From contig JAPWKC010000002.1 of the NCBI GenBank assembly GCA_028283725.1, positions 277,025 through 341,024 on the forward strand: a stretch of 64,000 nucleotides of DNA, given 5' to 3'. Of the stretch, positions 26,808 through 35,118 are shown piece by piece. The translations under genes and the position numbers were made by a program. The DNA comes from Neorhizobium sp. (lineage in GTDB: Bacteria > Pseudomonadota > Alphaproteobacteria > Rhizobiales > Rhizobiaceae). How positions within the stretch are numbered: position 1 is the first letter of the stretch; the number at the start of each line of letters is the position of its first letter. Below the pieces are notes generated by a model. That model was not told the origin of the DNA, ran no database searches, and saw only the letters and a program-made list of their open reading frames with translations.

Positions 26808-27694
26808 GATTTCACGTCCATGGCTGAGCGCAGCCCGTCAGAGAAAAGATTGAAGCAGATCGAGGTGATGAAGATCATCACGCCGGGAAGTGCTGCCACG
26901 AAGGGACTGTTGTAGATCGCCGTACGCAGCGTATTGAGCATCAGCCCCCATTCCGCATCCGGTGGTCGTACGCCGAGCCCGAGGAAGGAGAGGCCAGAGG
27001 CAAGGATCATCGAGACCGAGATCAGGCTGGTGGCGAAAACGAAGATCGGCCCCAGCACGTTTCCAAGAATGTGGACGCGGATGATGGTGAGCGCAGGAGC
27101 GCCCGAGGCGCGCGCGGCATCGACATAATCGAGCTTGCGCACCTGGGTCGTCACGCTTTCGGCGACACGGGCGATCTGGGGAATGAAGACCACCGTCAGC
27201 GACACGAGCGCGTTGGTGAGACCCGAACCGAGTGCACCGGAAAGGGCAACGGCCAGGAGCACGGACGGGAAGGCATAGAAGACATCGACGGTACGCATGA
27301 TCAGCGTGTTGACGACGCCGCCGGCATAGCCGGCGATGATACCGATCGTCGAGCCGATGAGAAACGCGATCGGCACCGGCACGACACCCATGATGAGCGA
27401 CAGCCGGGCGCCATAGATGAGGCGGGAGAGCATGTCGCGGCCAAGGTCGTCGGTGCCGAGCGGATAGCCCGCAGTTCCGATCGGGCGCAGGCGCCGGACC
27501 ATGCTGCCGCGCGATGGATCGTTCGGCGCGATATAGGGGGCAAAGATCGCAATGAGGACGATTGCAACGATGAGCCCCAGTGCCACGAGCGCGACAGGAT
27601 CACGACAGAGCCTGCGGACGACGCCCGACCAGAAGCCGGGAGACTTGACGGCCGGCGCGGGCGAAACGGGAAGATCAACGGATGCGACTGCCAT
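26804..27694 (-). CDS. Peptide-type ABC transporter permease (DppC-like)
   Basis: A 296-residue inner-membrane permease with the N-terminal OppC domain (a long cytoplasmic lead, then VALVALGLIVAIVLIAIFAPYIAP) and five further membrane segments. The family sequence GTDDLGRDMLSRLIYGAR and the EAA loop AARASGAPALTIIRVHILGN are present. The start ATG at 27694 overlaps nothing but lies a few bases from the DppB-like stop; longer in-frame residues are the antisense-phase reading of that gene. It forms a heterodimer with the protein encoded just upstream. Confidence 0.92.
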   Translation of the reverse strand: MAVASVDLPVSPAPAVKSPGFWSGVVRRLCRDPVALVALGLIVAIVLIAIFAPYIAPNDPSRGSMVRRLRPIGTAGYPLGTDDLGRDMLSRLIYGARLSLIMGVVPVPIAFLIGSTIGIIAGYAGGVVNTLIMRTVDVFYAFPSVLLAVALSGALGSGLTNALVSLTVVFIPQIARVAESVTTQVRKLDYVDAARASGAPALTIIRVHILGNVLGPIFVFATSLISVSMILASGLSFLGLGVRPPDAEWGLMLNTLRTAIYNSPFVAALPGVMIFITSICFNLFSDGLRSAMDVKS

Positions 27695-27698
27695 GTGA

Positions 27699-28652
27699 TC
27701 AGCTCCTCTGGATACGGGGATCGATGGCGCTCTGCAGCACATCGACCACGAGGTTGAGGAAAACGAAGAACATCGCCAGCACCAGGATCGTGCCCTGCAG
27801 GATCGGCAGATCACGGGTGAAGATGGCGCCATTCAGGAGAAAGCCGGTGCCGGGCCATGAGAACACGGTCTCGATGAGGATCGAGCCGCCCAGCAGGTAG
27901 CCCAGTTGCAGCCCCATGACCGAGAGCGCGGTCGGCGCTGCATTGCGCACGACATGGCGCATGATCCGGCCGCGCATCAGCCCTTTTGCAGCCAGCGCCT
28001 GGGTGAAATCCTGCGACAGGATATCGGCCACCAGTGACCGTATGGTGCGGGCGATGATGCCCATCGGGATGACCGACATGGTGACGGCCGGCAGAACGAG
28101 ATATTGGAAATAGGCCCAGCTGAAGCTGCGCCCCGCAGACCCTTCCGGCCCGCCGCCCATGGCCGGCAGCCAGCCGAGCGTCACGGAAAACGCGATGACC
28201 AGCACCATGCCGAGCCAGTAGTGCGGCACGCTGACCCCGAGCATGGAAATGCCCGACGCGATGCGATCAATCCAGCCGCCACGAAAAACCCCGGCGACAA
28301 ACCCCAGGAACGAGCCTCCGATGAAGCCGATGACGGCGGCGGCAACGGCCAGAATGATGGAATTGAGCGATGCGCCGAGGATCTCGTCCATGACAGGGCG
28401 TCCGGTCGCAATCGACGTGCCGAGATCGCCATGAAACGCATGCCAGACCCAAACGGCATATTGAACGGGCAAAGGCTGATCGAGCCCGTAGAACGAACGC
28501 ATCTGCGCCTGCATTTCAGCCGAGGCGTCGGTGGGCAGGATCGCGGCAAGCGGATCGCCCGGCGCGATATGGATCAGCATGAAGCAGACGATGCTGACCC
28601 CGATCGTCACCGGAATGACATGCAACAGTCGCTTCAGCGCATAAAGCAGCAT
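27699..28652 (-). CDS. Peptide-type ABC transporter permease (DppB-like)
   Basis: A 317-residue permease of the DppB/OppB family: LLYALKRLLHVIPVTIGVSI as first membrane segment, then the periplasmic loop with HIAPGDPLAAILP and FYGLDQPLPVQYAVW, and the EAA loop QALAAKGLMRGRIMRHVVRN. Six membrane segments are apparent. It is the first permease gene after the binding-protein gene, separated from it by a hairpin that may reduce read-through. Confidence 0.92.
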   Translation of the reverse strand: MLLYALKRLLHVIPVTIGVSIVCFMLIHIAPGDPLAAILPTDASAEMQAQMRSFYGLDQPLPVQYAVWVWHAFHGDLGTSIATGRPVMDEILGASLNSIILAVAAAVIGFIGGSFLGFVAGVFRGGWIDRIASGISMLGVSVPHYWLGMVLVIAFSVTLGWLPAMGGGPEGSAGRSFSWAYFQYLVLPAVTMSVIPMGIIARTIRSLVADILSQDFTQALAAKGLMRGRIMRHVVRNAAPTALSVMGLQLGYLLGGSILIETVFSWPGTGFLLNGAIFTRDLPILQGTILVLAMFFVFLNLVVDVLQSAIDPRIQRS

Positions 28653-28700
28653 GAATACCTCGCCTTGATTGATCTTGGAGGAATGATCGTGATGGTCCGC

Positions 28701-28737
28701 TTTTAAAGAAAACGACGCGCCGGTGGCCGGCGCGTCG
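28701..28737 (-). terminator. Attenuator-like hairpin between binding-protein and permease genes
   Basis: An 11-bp perfect GC-rich stem (28713-28723 with 28727-28737, loop of three) followed on the minus strand by TTTTCTTT. It lies directly after the binding-protein stop and before the permease gene. Such structures commonly let part of the transcripts end there, giving more binding protein than permease, and protect the 3' end of the upstream message. It could also be a full terminator if the permease has its own promoter, which I do not see. Confidence 0.78.
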
Positions 28738-28746
28738 CATCATCGA

Positions 28747-30396
28747 TCACGGGTCCATGGAGATCGGCGAGAAATCCTGGAACCAGTTCTGGGCCTGCAC
28801 GAAGCCCTTGACCTTTGCGGTCATGGCACGCGGGTTGACGTCATGCGTCACCATCAGGAAAAGCGCGTCGTCGACATACTTCTCGTGGATCTGCTGCAGA
28901 ACCTTGTCCTGTTCCTTGGCGTCGAAGGTGTTGCGCACCTTGTCGAACAGGGCATCCATGTCCTTGTCGCAATAGTAACCCCAGTTCGTGCCGTTCGGCG
29001 GAGCGAGATTGCACTGCGACTGACGGATCATCGCCGTGAAGGGATCCTGGATGAAGTAGCTGTAGTTGATGGCGGTCGCACCCTTGGCGGACGGGTCCTT
29101 GGCACCGGCACGCCAGACGTTGATGACGGTGTTCCAGTCCATGACTTCATATTCGACGTCGATGCCGATTTCCGCCAGTGTCTGCTGGATGTATTCGTTC
29201 ATCGCCAGCGGCAGCATCTGACCGGAGCCGGAGGACGAGATGATCACCTTTGTCTTGATCCGCTTGTCCGGACCGTAGCCGGCCTCGGCCATCAGCTTCT
29301 TGGCTGCCTCGACATTGTATTCCAGCTTGAACTTCGGGTGACCGAACCACTGGTGGCCGGGCGGCATGAAGCCCTGCGCTGGAACCGACAGGCCCTGCAG
29401 GAGTTCGTTGATGCCATCGCGGTCGACGGCAAGGTTTGCGGCCTTTCGCACGCGGATATCGTTCCACGGCGAACCTTCGACGCGCGACAGATGCCAGGTC
29501 CAATTGTGCGGGTAGGAATTGGTGACGATCTTGAAGCCCGCATCCTTCAGCGACTTGACGCTGTCCGGTGCCGGGGCCTCGATCCAGTCCACCTGGCCGG
29601 AGCGCAGGGCAGCGACGCGGGTGTTCGGCTCAGGCAGCGGGATCAGCACAAGCTTGTCGAGCTTTGGGATACGGGCCTTGTCCCAATACTCCTTGTTCGG
29701 CGTCAACTCGGCACGCTCACGCGGCGTAAAACCGCTCTCCAGCTTCCAAGGCCCGGTGCCCGATGGATGCTGTGCGACATTATCCCAGTTTTTCCCCTGC
29801 GCTTCCCAGTTTGCCTGCGAGGACATCAGGATCCAGCTGATCTGGTAGGGCAGCGTTGCGTCCGGCGTCGTGGTGTCGATCTCGACAGTCAGCGGATCGA
29901 TGACCTTGTAGGAGGCGACGGCCGGGATGCGCGACTTGCCCTGGGCAGACTGGCGCTTGTCGAACTGAGGCGCATCCGGCTTCATGATCTTGTCGAGGTT
30001 CCAGACGACCGATTGCGCGTTGAACGCGCTGCCGTCGTGGAATTTCACACCGTCACGCAGCTTGAAGATCCATTTCTTCTTGTCCGTGTCGTCGACGGAC
30101 CAGGATGTGGCAAGGCTCGGGATCAGGCCAGAGGGCTTGTCGGCGCTGGTCAGGTCCCATTCGATCAGCGAGTTGTAGAGCGTATAGCCCATGAAGCGCT
30201 GACCTTCGCCGCCCTGGTCCGTCTGGCCGGTCGTCAGCGGAATATCGGAGGCGGTCATGCCGATGCGCAAGGTGCCGGCCGCCGATGCCGGCTGTGCGGC
30301 GGCGAGCATGGTCAGAGCGGCCACGCCGATGGCAGCACCTTTCAGGCGCTGCATGACCGGCTGGCCATGCAATATCCTTCTTGAAAAAAACGTCAT
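28747..30396 (-). CDS. Peptide-type ABC transporter substrate-binding protein
   Basis: A 549-residue SBP_bac_5-family (DppA/OppA class) lipid-free binding protein with a long signal peptide: a basic N-terminus (MTFFSRRILHG), hydrophobic core AAIGVAALTMLAAA and likely cleavage after QPASA. Mature landmarks are LIPSLATSWSVDD, WIFKLRDGVKFHDGS and GTGPWKLESGF. The ATG at 30396 has AGAGGGAAC upstream; a later ATG (30354) would give a shorter leader. First gene of the operon that includes two permeases, two ATPases, a racemase-like protein and an RpiR regulator. The solute is unknown; peptides, opines and hydantoin-like compounds are all handled by this class. Confidence 0.92.
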   Translation of the reverse strand: MTFFSRRILHGQPVMQRLKGAAIGVAALTMLAAAQPASAAGTLRIGMTASDIPLTTGQTDQGGEGQRFMGYTLYNSLIEWDLTSADKPSGLIPSLATSWSVDDTDKKKWIFKLRDGVKFHDGSAFNAQSVVWNLDKIMKPDAPQFDKRQSAQGKSRIPAVASYKVIDPLTVEIDTTTPDATLPYQISWILMSSQANWEAQGKNWDNVAQHPSGTGPWKLESGFTPRERAELTPNKEYWDKARIPKLDKLVLIPLPEPNTRVAALRSGQVDWIEAPAPDSVKSLKDAGFKIVTNSYPHNWTWHLSRVEGSPWNDIRVRKAANLAVDRDGINELLQGLSVPAQGFMPPGHQWFGHPKFKLEYNVEAAKKLMAEAGYGPDKRIKTKVIISSSGSGQMLPLAMNEYIQQTLAEIGIDVEYEVMDWNTVINVWRAGAKDPSAKGATAINYSYFIQDPFTAMIRQSQCNLAPPNGTNWGYYCDKDMDALFDKVRNTFDAKEQDKVLQQIHEKYVDDALFLMVTHDVNPRAMTAKVKGFVQAQNWFQDFSPISMDP

Positions 30397-30471
30397 CAAA
30401 GTTCCCTCTTGTCTTTACCGCCGGCCTTGGCGCCCGGTCGGATAAGGAGAAGCAGGGTTCATGCCAGTTCG

Positions 30472-30491
30472 CATGAAACTACAGTTTCATG
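30472..30491. promoter_or_regulatory. Putative RpiR operator upstream of the transporter operon
   Basis: CATGAAACT and its reverse complement AGTTTCATG, separated by AC, form a 20-bp inverted repeat 76 bases upstream of the binding-protein start. The TGAAA...TTTCA pattern resembles sites of RpiR-family regulators, one of which is the last gene of this operon. The rest of the 30397-30658 gap shows no coding sequence. Confidence 0.62.
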
Positions 30492-30658
30492 TTATATGTC
30501 AGAAAGATGACGGCAATCATGCGGTGAAATGCACCCGACAGATGCGATGGGCCGATGCATAAATTTCACCCACGGAAGTGGACATATGAGCATCGTCTGC
30601 CTGCTTCAACAGCGCTCTTCACGGTGCGAACGCCAGCAAATTTGGTCGGGCGACTGCG

Positions 30659-31804
30659 TTAAACGATACCCCAGGCGCGAAAACGGCCCCGCCCCGTCAG
30701 TTCCCGCAGATGCAGTTCGGCTGCAATCTTCAATGCCCCTTGAGCCGTGACCCCGAGCTCCTCGGCGATCATGCCCGAAGACACCATCGGACGGGCAAGG
30801 ACGAGCTCGACAAGCTGCGGCAGTTTCGAGGACGACCGCCGCCCTTCGAGCCGCAACTGCAACTGCCTGTTTGCCAGCACCAGCCGGTCATGCTCCTTGA
30901 GACCTGTTTCGGCGGTCAATCGCAATGCTTCGACGAAAGCCAGCAGCCGGACATCCCGTTTGCGGCTTGTCCTGCGCTCTCGACCAATCTGCTTCAGGCC
31001 GACGCTGAAGGCAGCAAGGTGCACGGTCGTCAGGCCGTTCTGGCGCAACAATGATGATGCGAGCAGCCGGCCAAGCCATGGCGCGTGCTGCAACACCCGC
31101 AGCTCTTCCCAGGCATCGAGACACAATGCCGCCCGCAGCACTCCCGGCAACCCTTCCGTCTCTGCAACGACGGTCTGCCATTCGGCCAGACGCTCGTCCT
31201 CATCCCAGTCGTCTTCGTAGAGCAGCGGGTCGCGAACGTCTCCGCCCCGCCCCGCCCTTAGCGAAGGATTGGCGGATGCACCGGAAAGCAATGCGGAGCT
31301 TCGGGCGAGAACCCGATCCATTTCCGCCAGCTGCCTTGCGAAGAGGTCGTCGGCAGCCGTCCCTTCATCGTCGTCACTGTCGAGGGTGCCGGTTGTCGCT
31401 CCAAAGGCGACGGACTTCAATTCAGGCGCAACGCCAAACTCTTCGAAGCCCATATCACCCGCTTGCCGGCGCAGATTGCGCAGTCCTTCGGGACTGATCG
31501 CCCAGGCGGCCTCATGCGAGGCGATCCGGCGGCGGGTGCGTAATATGTCGCTGGCAATCGTCACCTCGTGGGATGGGGCCCGTACTCCCATCGTTGCATC
31601 ATGCAACACGAGATCCTCGAGATGCACCAGTTCGCCATCAACCCATAGGGATGCGCAGGCATCGGCAAAATGGCAGCGGGAAACCCAGCCGTCACGAAGC
31701 TCCGACTGGGCGATCCTCTCATCGAGCCGCGTCATCGCCGCAGTGGCAGCAGAGACCGGTTCGAACAGAGACTGTATGGGCAAATTCGCGAGTTGGTAAC
31801 GCAT
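30659..31804 (-). CDS. DUF1612 / helix-turn-helix plasmid protein (RHE_PE00001-like)
   Basis: A 381-residue protein of a family found mainly on rhizobial repABC replicons. The N-terminal two thirds (DUF1612) contain RYQLANLPIQSLFEPV, RCHFADACASLWVDGELVHLEDLVLHD and, around the middle, an acidic stretch (DPLLYEDDWDEDERLAEW). The last 70 residues look like a helix-turn-helix: VELVLARPMVSSGMIAEELGVTAQGALKIA. A DNA-binding or Fic-like function has been guessed for relatives, but I know of no established role. It is transcribed away from repA across a 0.9-kb non-coding gap, and its position beside the replication cassette is what is usual for the family. Confidence 0.75.
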   Translation of the reverse strand: MRYQLANLPIQSLFEPVSAATAAMTRLDERIAQSELRDGWVSRCHFADACASLWVDGELVHLEDLVLHDATMGVRAPSHEVTIASDILRTRRRIASHEAAWAISPEGLRNLRRQAGDMGFEEFGVAPELKSVAFGATTGTLDSDDDEGTAADDLFARQLAEMDRVLARSSALLSGASANPSLRAGRGGDVRDPLLYEDDWDEDERLAEWQTVVAETEGLPGVLRAALCLDAWEELRVLQHAPWLGRLLASSLLRQNGLTTVHLAAFSVGLKQIGRERRTSRKRDVRLLAFVEALRLTAETGLKEHDRLVLANRQLQLRLEGRRSSSKLPQLVELVLARPMVSSGMIAEELGVTAQGALKIAAELHLRELTGRGRFRAWGIV

Positions 31805-32131
31805 TGAATTATAATTAACAGATTCGCCTTGTGAAAGCGATATAGCCGTTAGGTTTCACCACCGCCTACGCGGTTTCGTTATCTTAACGATGGGAGGGAC
31901 ATCGGCTTATTTGCCTGCGTGGATGCAGATATCCTGCGCCTGCCGATGCCTTGTAGAGTAGCGTGGACCATGCTCCTTGTACAGCGGATTCTCATATCAG
32001 GGCTCAATCTCGACCTTTTCAACAGGCAGACCAGCTCCTTGCCGGCAGCGCCGAACGACCTGTCCGACCCCGACGCCAGAGCCTTTCCGGAAGACCGGCC
32101 CGGAGAGCCGGCCGGAATGCGATCGCCGGCG

Positions 32132-32155
32132 GGCCTGTACCGAGGCCTGTACCGA
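32132..32155. repeat. 12-bp tandem direct repeat
   Basis: GGCCTGTACCGA occurs twice head to tail. Only two copies are present, which is too few for an iteron array. No function can be assigned. Confidence 0.6.
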
Positions 32156-32554
32156 CCACGTATTGCAGCGGTGGTTTGACAGCCATGATGTCGAGGCCCG
32201 TCATGACCGCTCGCATCGCCCGACCGGCGGCCCGGCAGCGGCGAGGCCACGGATATCAGGCGCCGCCAACCCGGCCATTCATTCGCTTACGCTGAAGGAC
32301 GAGCCGGAGCGAGCCACGTCAGCCCTGCCACTCTCACCGGCAGTCAGCGCCACGGACCCATCGGTAATTTCCAACATCTCCGCGTCGCATGGTCGGTGTC
32401 GAGCGGATACGAAGGCGTGAGCCGGCACGTCTCTGCCCGGCATCGCGACCCGTCCGCGAGCCTTGTCAAAGGTGATCGAATCGGGAGACTTGAAATAGGG
32501 GGTTGCAAAATTTGCGACTCGGGCGACCAATGCGGGGATCGGATACAGCCTGGC

Positions 32555-32570
32555 ATTGTCAGCTGACAAT
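32555..32570. other. parS-like palindrome upstream of repA
   Basis: ATTGTCAGCTGACAAT, a perfect 16-bp palindrome, repeated identically only at the repB-repC gap. Its size and GC centre fit the parS class bound by RepB in repABC plasmids (pattern of two arms around a central GC). RepB binding here would serve partition and perhaps repression of repA. Confidence 0.75.
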
Positions 32571-32647
32571 TTCGCACCGAAAGCAAATAATCACGCCAAT
32601 GCAATGCCTTCACGCAGGGAGTTAAGGTTCCGTTAACCAAAAACCCC

Positions 32648-32691
32648 TTGACGGAGACCCCAGACTCACGATCATTTTCGCTTAAATGATC
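32648..32691 (+). promoter_or_regulatory. Putative repA promoter with inverted-repeat operator
   Basis: A TTGACG box at 32648-32653 is followed 17-18 bases later by ATCATT/TCATTT, a weak -10. Overlapping it is the inverted repeat GATCATTT-6 nt-AAATGATC (32670-32691). RepA proteins of this family repress their own operon, so this is a fitting operator. Position is about 20-60 bases before the repA ATG. The promoter call is tentative; the repeat is seen directly. Confidence 0.5.
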
Positions 32692-32712
32692 AATTGTTCG
32701 GACAAAGCGTGA

Positions 32713-33930
32713 ATGGTGACCAAAGGCGCAATTGCCGGTGAAGGCCCAAAAAGCCGCACGGCATCGATAGACGAAACCATCGGCCACGACGCCAGCATCC
32801 TCAGCGCTCAGCTGCAGGTGTTGTTCGAACGGCTGTTTTCTCCTCATGCCAAAAAATCGCTGCGCCGTTTTACCAGCAGCGAAGTCGCCAAGCTGCTCGG
32901 CGTCACCGACAGTTACGTGCGCCACCTTGCGACGCAAGAGGACGCTGTGACGTCGGAAAAGACGGCAAACGGCAGGCGCACGTTCTCGCTGGAGGAGATC
33001 AACGGGATCCGGCAGCATCTGGGCCGGACCAAACCGGCCTACCTGCCCGGTCGCCGCGAGGGCGATCACCTGCAGGTCATTGCCGTCACCAATTTCAAAG
33101 GCGGTTCGGGCAAGACGACCTCGGCCATTCACATGGCGCAATATCTCGCCCTTCGTGGATACCGCGTTCTGGCACTCGATCTCGACCCGCAGGCGTCGAT
33201 GTCGGCCATGCTCGGATTCCAGCCGGAATTCGACGTCGGCGACAACCAGACCCTTTATGGCGCGATCCGCTATGACGACGAAGCCCGTGATGTTCGCGAA
33301 ATCGTCCGCAAGACCTATTTTCCGGGCCTCGATCTCATTCCCGGCAATCTCGAACTCCACGAATTCGAGCATGATACACCGCGGGCACTGGCAGATAGCG
33401 AGCGAACCGACAATGGTTTGTTCTTCATGCGCGTCGGCAATGCCATCGCGCAATTGGAGGCCGATTACGACGTTGTCGTCATCGATTGCCCGCCGACGCT
33501 CGGGTTCCTGACGCTCTCGGCACTCTGCGCGGCGACCTCGGTGTTGATCACCGTCCATCCGCAGATGCTCGACATCGCATCGATGAACCAGTTTCTTGCA
33601 ATGACTTCGGACCTCCTCTCCGTCGTGAAGGAAGCCGGCGGCAATCTGGATTACGACTGGATGCGCTATCTGGTGACGCGTCACGAAGCCAATGACGGGC
33701 CGCAGGCGCAGATCGTCGCCTTCCTGCGCAGCCTGTTCGGCGAGCGTGTTTTGACCTCGATGATGGTGAAATCGACAGCGGTGTCCGACGCCGGTCTTTC
33801 CAAGCAGACCATTTACGAAGCCGGCCGGGAAACCATGCATCGCCAGACGTATGACCGTGCGGTGGAATCCATGGATGCCGTCAATTCGGAGCTGGAGCAA
33901 CTCATTCGCAGCGTATGGAGCAAGGCATGA
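32713..33930 (+). CDS. repA: RepA, ParA-type partition ATPase and repABC repressor
   Basis: A 405-residue plasmid-partition ATPase. After an N-terminal extension with the helix-turn-helix RFTSSEVAKLLGVTDSYVRHL (residues 52-72), the deviant Walker A box KGGSGKTT lies at 129-136, the DLDPQASMSA box follows, and VVVIDCPPTLGFLT is the Walker B region. RepA works with RepB and parS to segregate the plasmid and represses repABC. Length and domain order are typical of rhizobial RepA. First gene of the cassette; its stop overlaps the repB start (ATGA). Confidence 0.97.
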   Translation: MVTKGAIAGEGPKSRTASIDETIGHDASILSAQLQVLFERLFSPHAKKSLRRFTSSEVAKLLGVTDSYVRHLATQEDAVTSEKTANGRRTFSLEEINGIRQHLGRTKPAYLPGRREGDHLQVIAVTNFKGGSGKTTSAIHMAQYLALRGYRVLALDLDPQASMSAMLGFQPEFDVGDNQTLYGAIRYDDEARDVREIVRKTYFPGLDLIPGNLELHEFEHDTPRALADSERTDNGLFFMRVGNAIAQLEADYDVVVIDCPPTLGFLTLSALCAATSVLITVHPQMLDIASMNQFLAMTSDLLSVVKEAGGNLDYDWMRYLVTRHEANDGPQAQIVAFLRSLFGERVLTSMMVKSTAVSDAGLSKQTIYEAGRETMHRQTYDRAVESMDAVNSELEQLIRSVWSKA

Positions 33931-34913
33931 AGGGTCGTGACATATTGAAAAGCATGGTCGGCACGCCCGAGCCTGCAAAGTCGGAGGGCGCCACCGCTCC
34001 CCTGCCCCATCGCCCGGCCGGTGCCGTGCGCGCCATGAACCTTTCGCTCGGTCGCCTCAATGATGAAGCCGCTGCCGCCAAGGCGTTGCGCGAAACCATC
34101 GCCTCCGGCGACAAGGTCATCGAGCTTGATACGGCAATGGTGGAACTGTCCTTCATTCAGGACCGTATTCCCGTCGATCGCGACGCCGCGTTCGAAGAAC
34201 TCAAGAATTCCATCGCGGAGAACGGTCAGCAGATCCCGATCCTCGTCCGTCCGCATCCTGAAAAGCCCAAGGCCTATCAGGTCGCTTACGGCCACCGCCG
34301 TCTGCGTGCCATGTCCGAACTCGGCAAGCCGGTTCGCGCCATCGTGCGTAATCTGTCCGATGAAGAGCTGATCCTCGCACAGGCCCAGGAAAACGGGCCT
34401 CGCGTCGATCTGAGCTTTATCGAACGGGCGTTGTTTGCCCGCCGTATGGACGAACATGGCCTTGATCGCGAAACGATCTCCAGGGCGCTATCTGTCGACA
34501 AGCCGGAAACCTCGCGGCTTCTTCAGGTCGCAGAGGGCGTTCCGGCTGACATTATTCTCGCAATCGGTCCCGCACCCAAGATCGGTCGTCCCCGCTGGCT
34601 CGCCTTTGCCGAACGCCTGCGCGATAGAGCGGTCCTTACCAAGGCGAATGCGGTCGTTACCTTGCCGGAGTTTCTGGCCTTCGACAGCAACAAGCGCTTC
34701 GAACATGCCTGGAAGACGCTCAATGCCGTCGAGAAGATTGCCGCACCGACGGAATCGATTGCGACCTCGAAGGGCAGGGAAGTCGGCTCGCTGGTGCGCG
34801 GACGTCGCGGAGCCAAGCTGACGATCACGTCAAAGAATTTTGCGGAGTTTCTGGCCGATGAGATGCCCACGCTTGTGGCGCGCTTCGAAGCCTCTGGCCG
34901 CGAGACCTCATAA
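33927..34913 (+). CDS. repB: RepB, ParB-type partition protein
   Basis: A 328-residue ParB-family protein. The N-terminal segment (MKGRDILKSMVGTPEPAKS) is the usual RepA-contact region of RepB; the ParB nuclease-like core holds QQIPILVRPHPEKPKAYQVAYGHRRLRAM (key part GHRR) and the ENGPRVDLSFIE box; the helix-turn-helix is DRETISRALSVDKPETSRLL. It binds parS sites, of which two identical copies flank repAB. The start ATG overlaps the repA stop, so the two are co-translated. Confidence 0.97.
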   Translation: MKGRDILKSMVGTPEPAKSEGATAPLPHRPAGAVRAMNLSLGRLNDEAAAAKALRETIASGDKVIELDTAMVELSFIQDRIPVDRDAAFEELKNSIAENGQQIPILVRPHPEKPKAYQVAYGHRRLRAMSELGKPVRAIVRNLSDEELILAQAQENGPRVDLSFIERALFARRMDEHGLDRETISRALSVDKPETSRLLQVAEGVPADIILAIGPAPKIGRPRWLAFAERLRDRAVLTKANAVVTLPEFLAFDSNKRFEHAWKTLNAVEKIAAPTESIATSKGREVGSLVRGRRGAKLTITSKNFAEFLADEMPTLVARFEASGRETS

Positions 34914-34922
34914 CCATTCCAT

Positions 34923-34940
34923 GATTGTCAGCTGACAATC
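34923..34940. other. parS-like palindrome between repB and repC
   Basis: GATTGTCAGCTGACAATC, an 18-bp perfect palindrome whose inner 16 bases are identical to the site upstream of repA. It starts nine bases after the repB stop. The repB-repC gap is a known location for parS in repABC plasmids. Confidence 0.8.
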
Positions 34941-34964
34941 GATGACAACAGGAGACTAGACCGC

Positions 34965-35004
34965 AAAAGAAAAAGGCCCCCAAGCGACCGAAGTCGTGGA
35001 AGCC
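34965..35004 (-). terminator. Terminator of the ctRNA
   Basis: On the minus strand GGCTTCCACGAC, loop TTCG, then GTCGCTTGGGGGCC form a stem with G-U pairs (34975-35004), followed by TTTTTCTTTT. This hairpin is the most conserved part of repABC ctRNAs. Confidence 0.85.
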
Positions 35005-35021
35005 TCTCTCAGATCTTAAGC
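34965..35021 (-). ncRNA. Antisense ctRNA controlling repC
   Basis: Read on the minus strand, a promoter at 35056-35028 is followed within about 60 bases by a stem-loop terminator and a T-rich tail, defining an RNA of roughly 55-60 nt. Every repABC cassette studied carries such a counter-transcribed RNA between repB and repC; it pairs with the repC leader, exposes a premature stop structure and sets copy number and incompatibility. Ends are estimated from the promoter and terminator, not mapped. Confidence 0.85.
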
Positions 35022-35027
35022 AAATCG

Positions 35028-35056
35028 AGAATCGCATTTCCACGAATCACAGTCAA
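35028..35056 (-). promoter_or_regulatory. Promoter of the ctRNA
   Basis: TTGACT (complement of 35051-35056), a 17-bp spacer and GATTCT (complement of 35028-35033) form a near-consensus sigma-70 promoter reading toward repB. The start would fall near 35021. Confidence 0.75.
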
Positions 35057-35118
35057 GCGTCTTTGGCACCGTTTTGGTGAGCAGATTTCTTTTGCCTAGG
35101 CAAAAGGACGAACGACCT

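Larger units (their letters stand above)
31805..32712. other. Non-coding region upstream of repA
   Basis: About 0.9 kb with no frame I can support on either strand. It contains the divergent 5' ends of the DUF1612 gene and repA, a 12-bp tandem repeat (32132-32155), a short GCAAA-A-TTTGC inverted repeat (32505-32515), one parS-like palindrome and the putative repA promoter. Upstream regions of repA of this size and composition are usual in repABC plasmids. Confidence 0.6.

Noticed and set aside
32132..32155. Iteron-type origin upstream of repA
   Set aside because: Only two copies of the 12-bp repeat; repABC origins lie inside repC.
32344..33978. Open frame of 544 codons on the minus strand over repA
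   Set aside because: repA is unambiguous (Walker A, ParA blocks, overlap with repB); this is its shadow.
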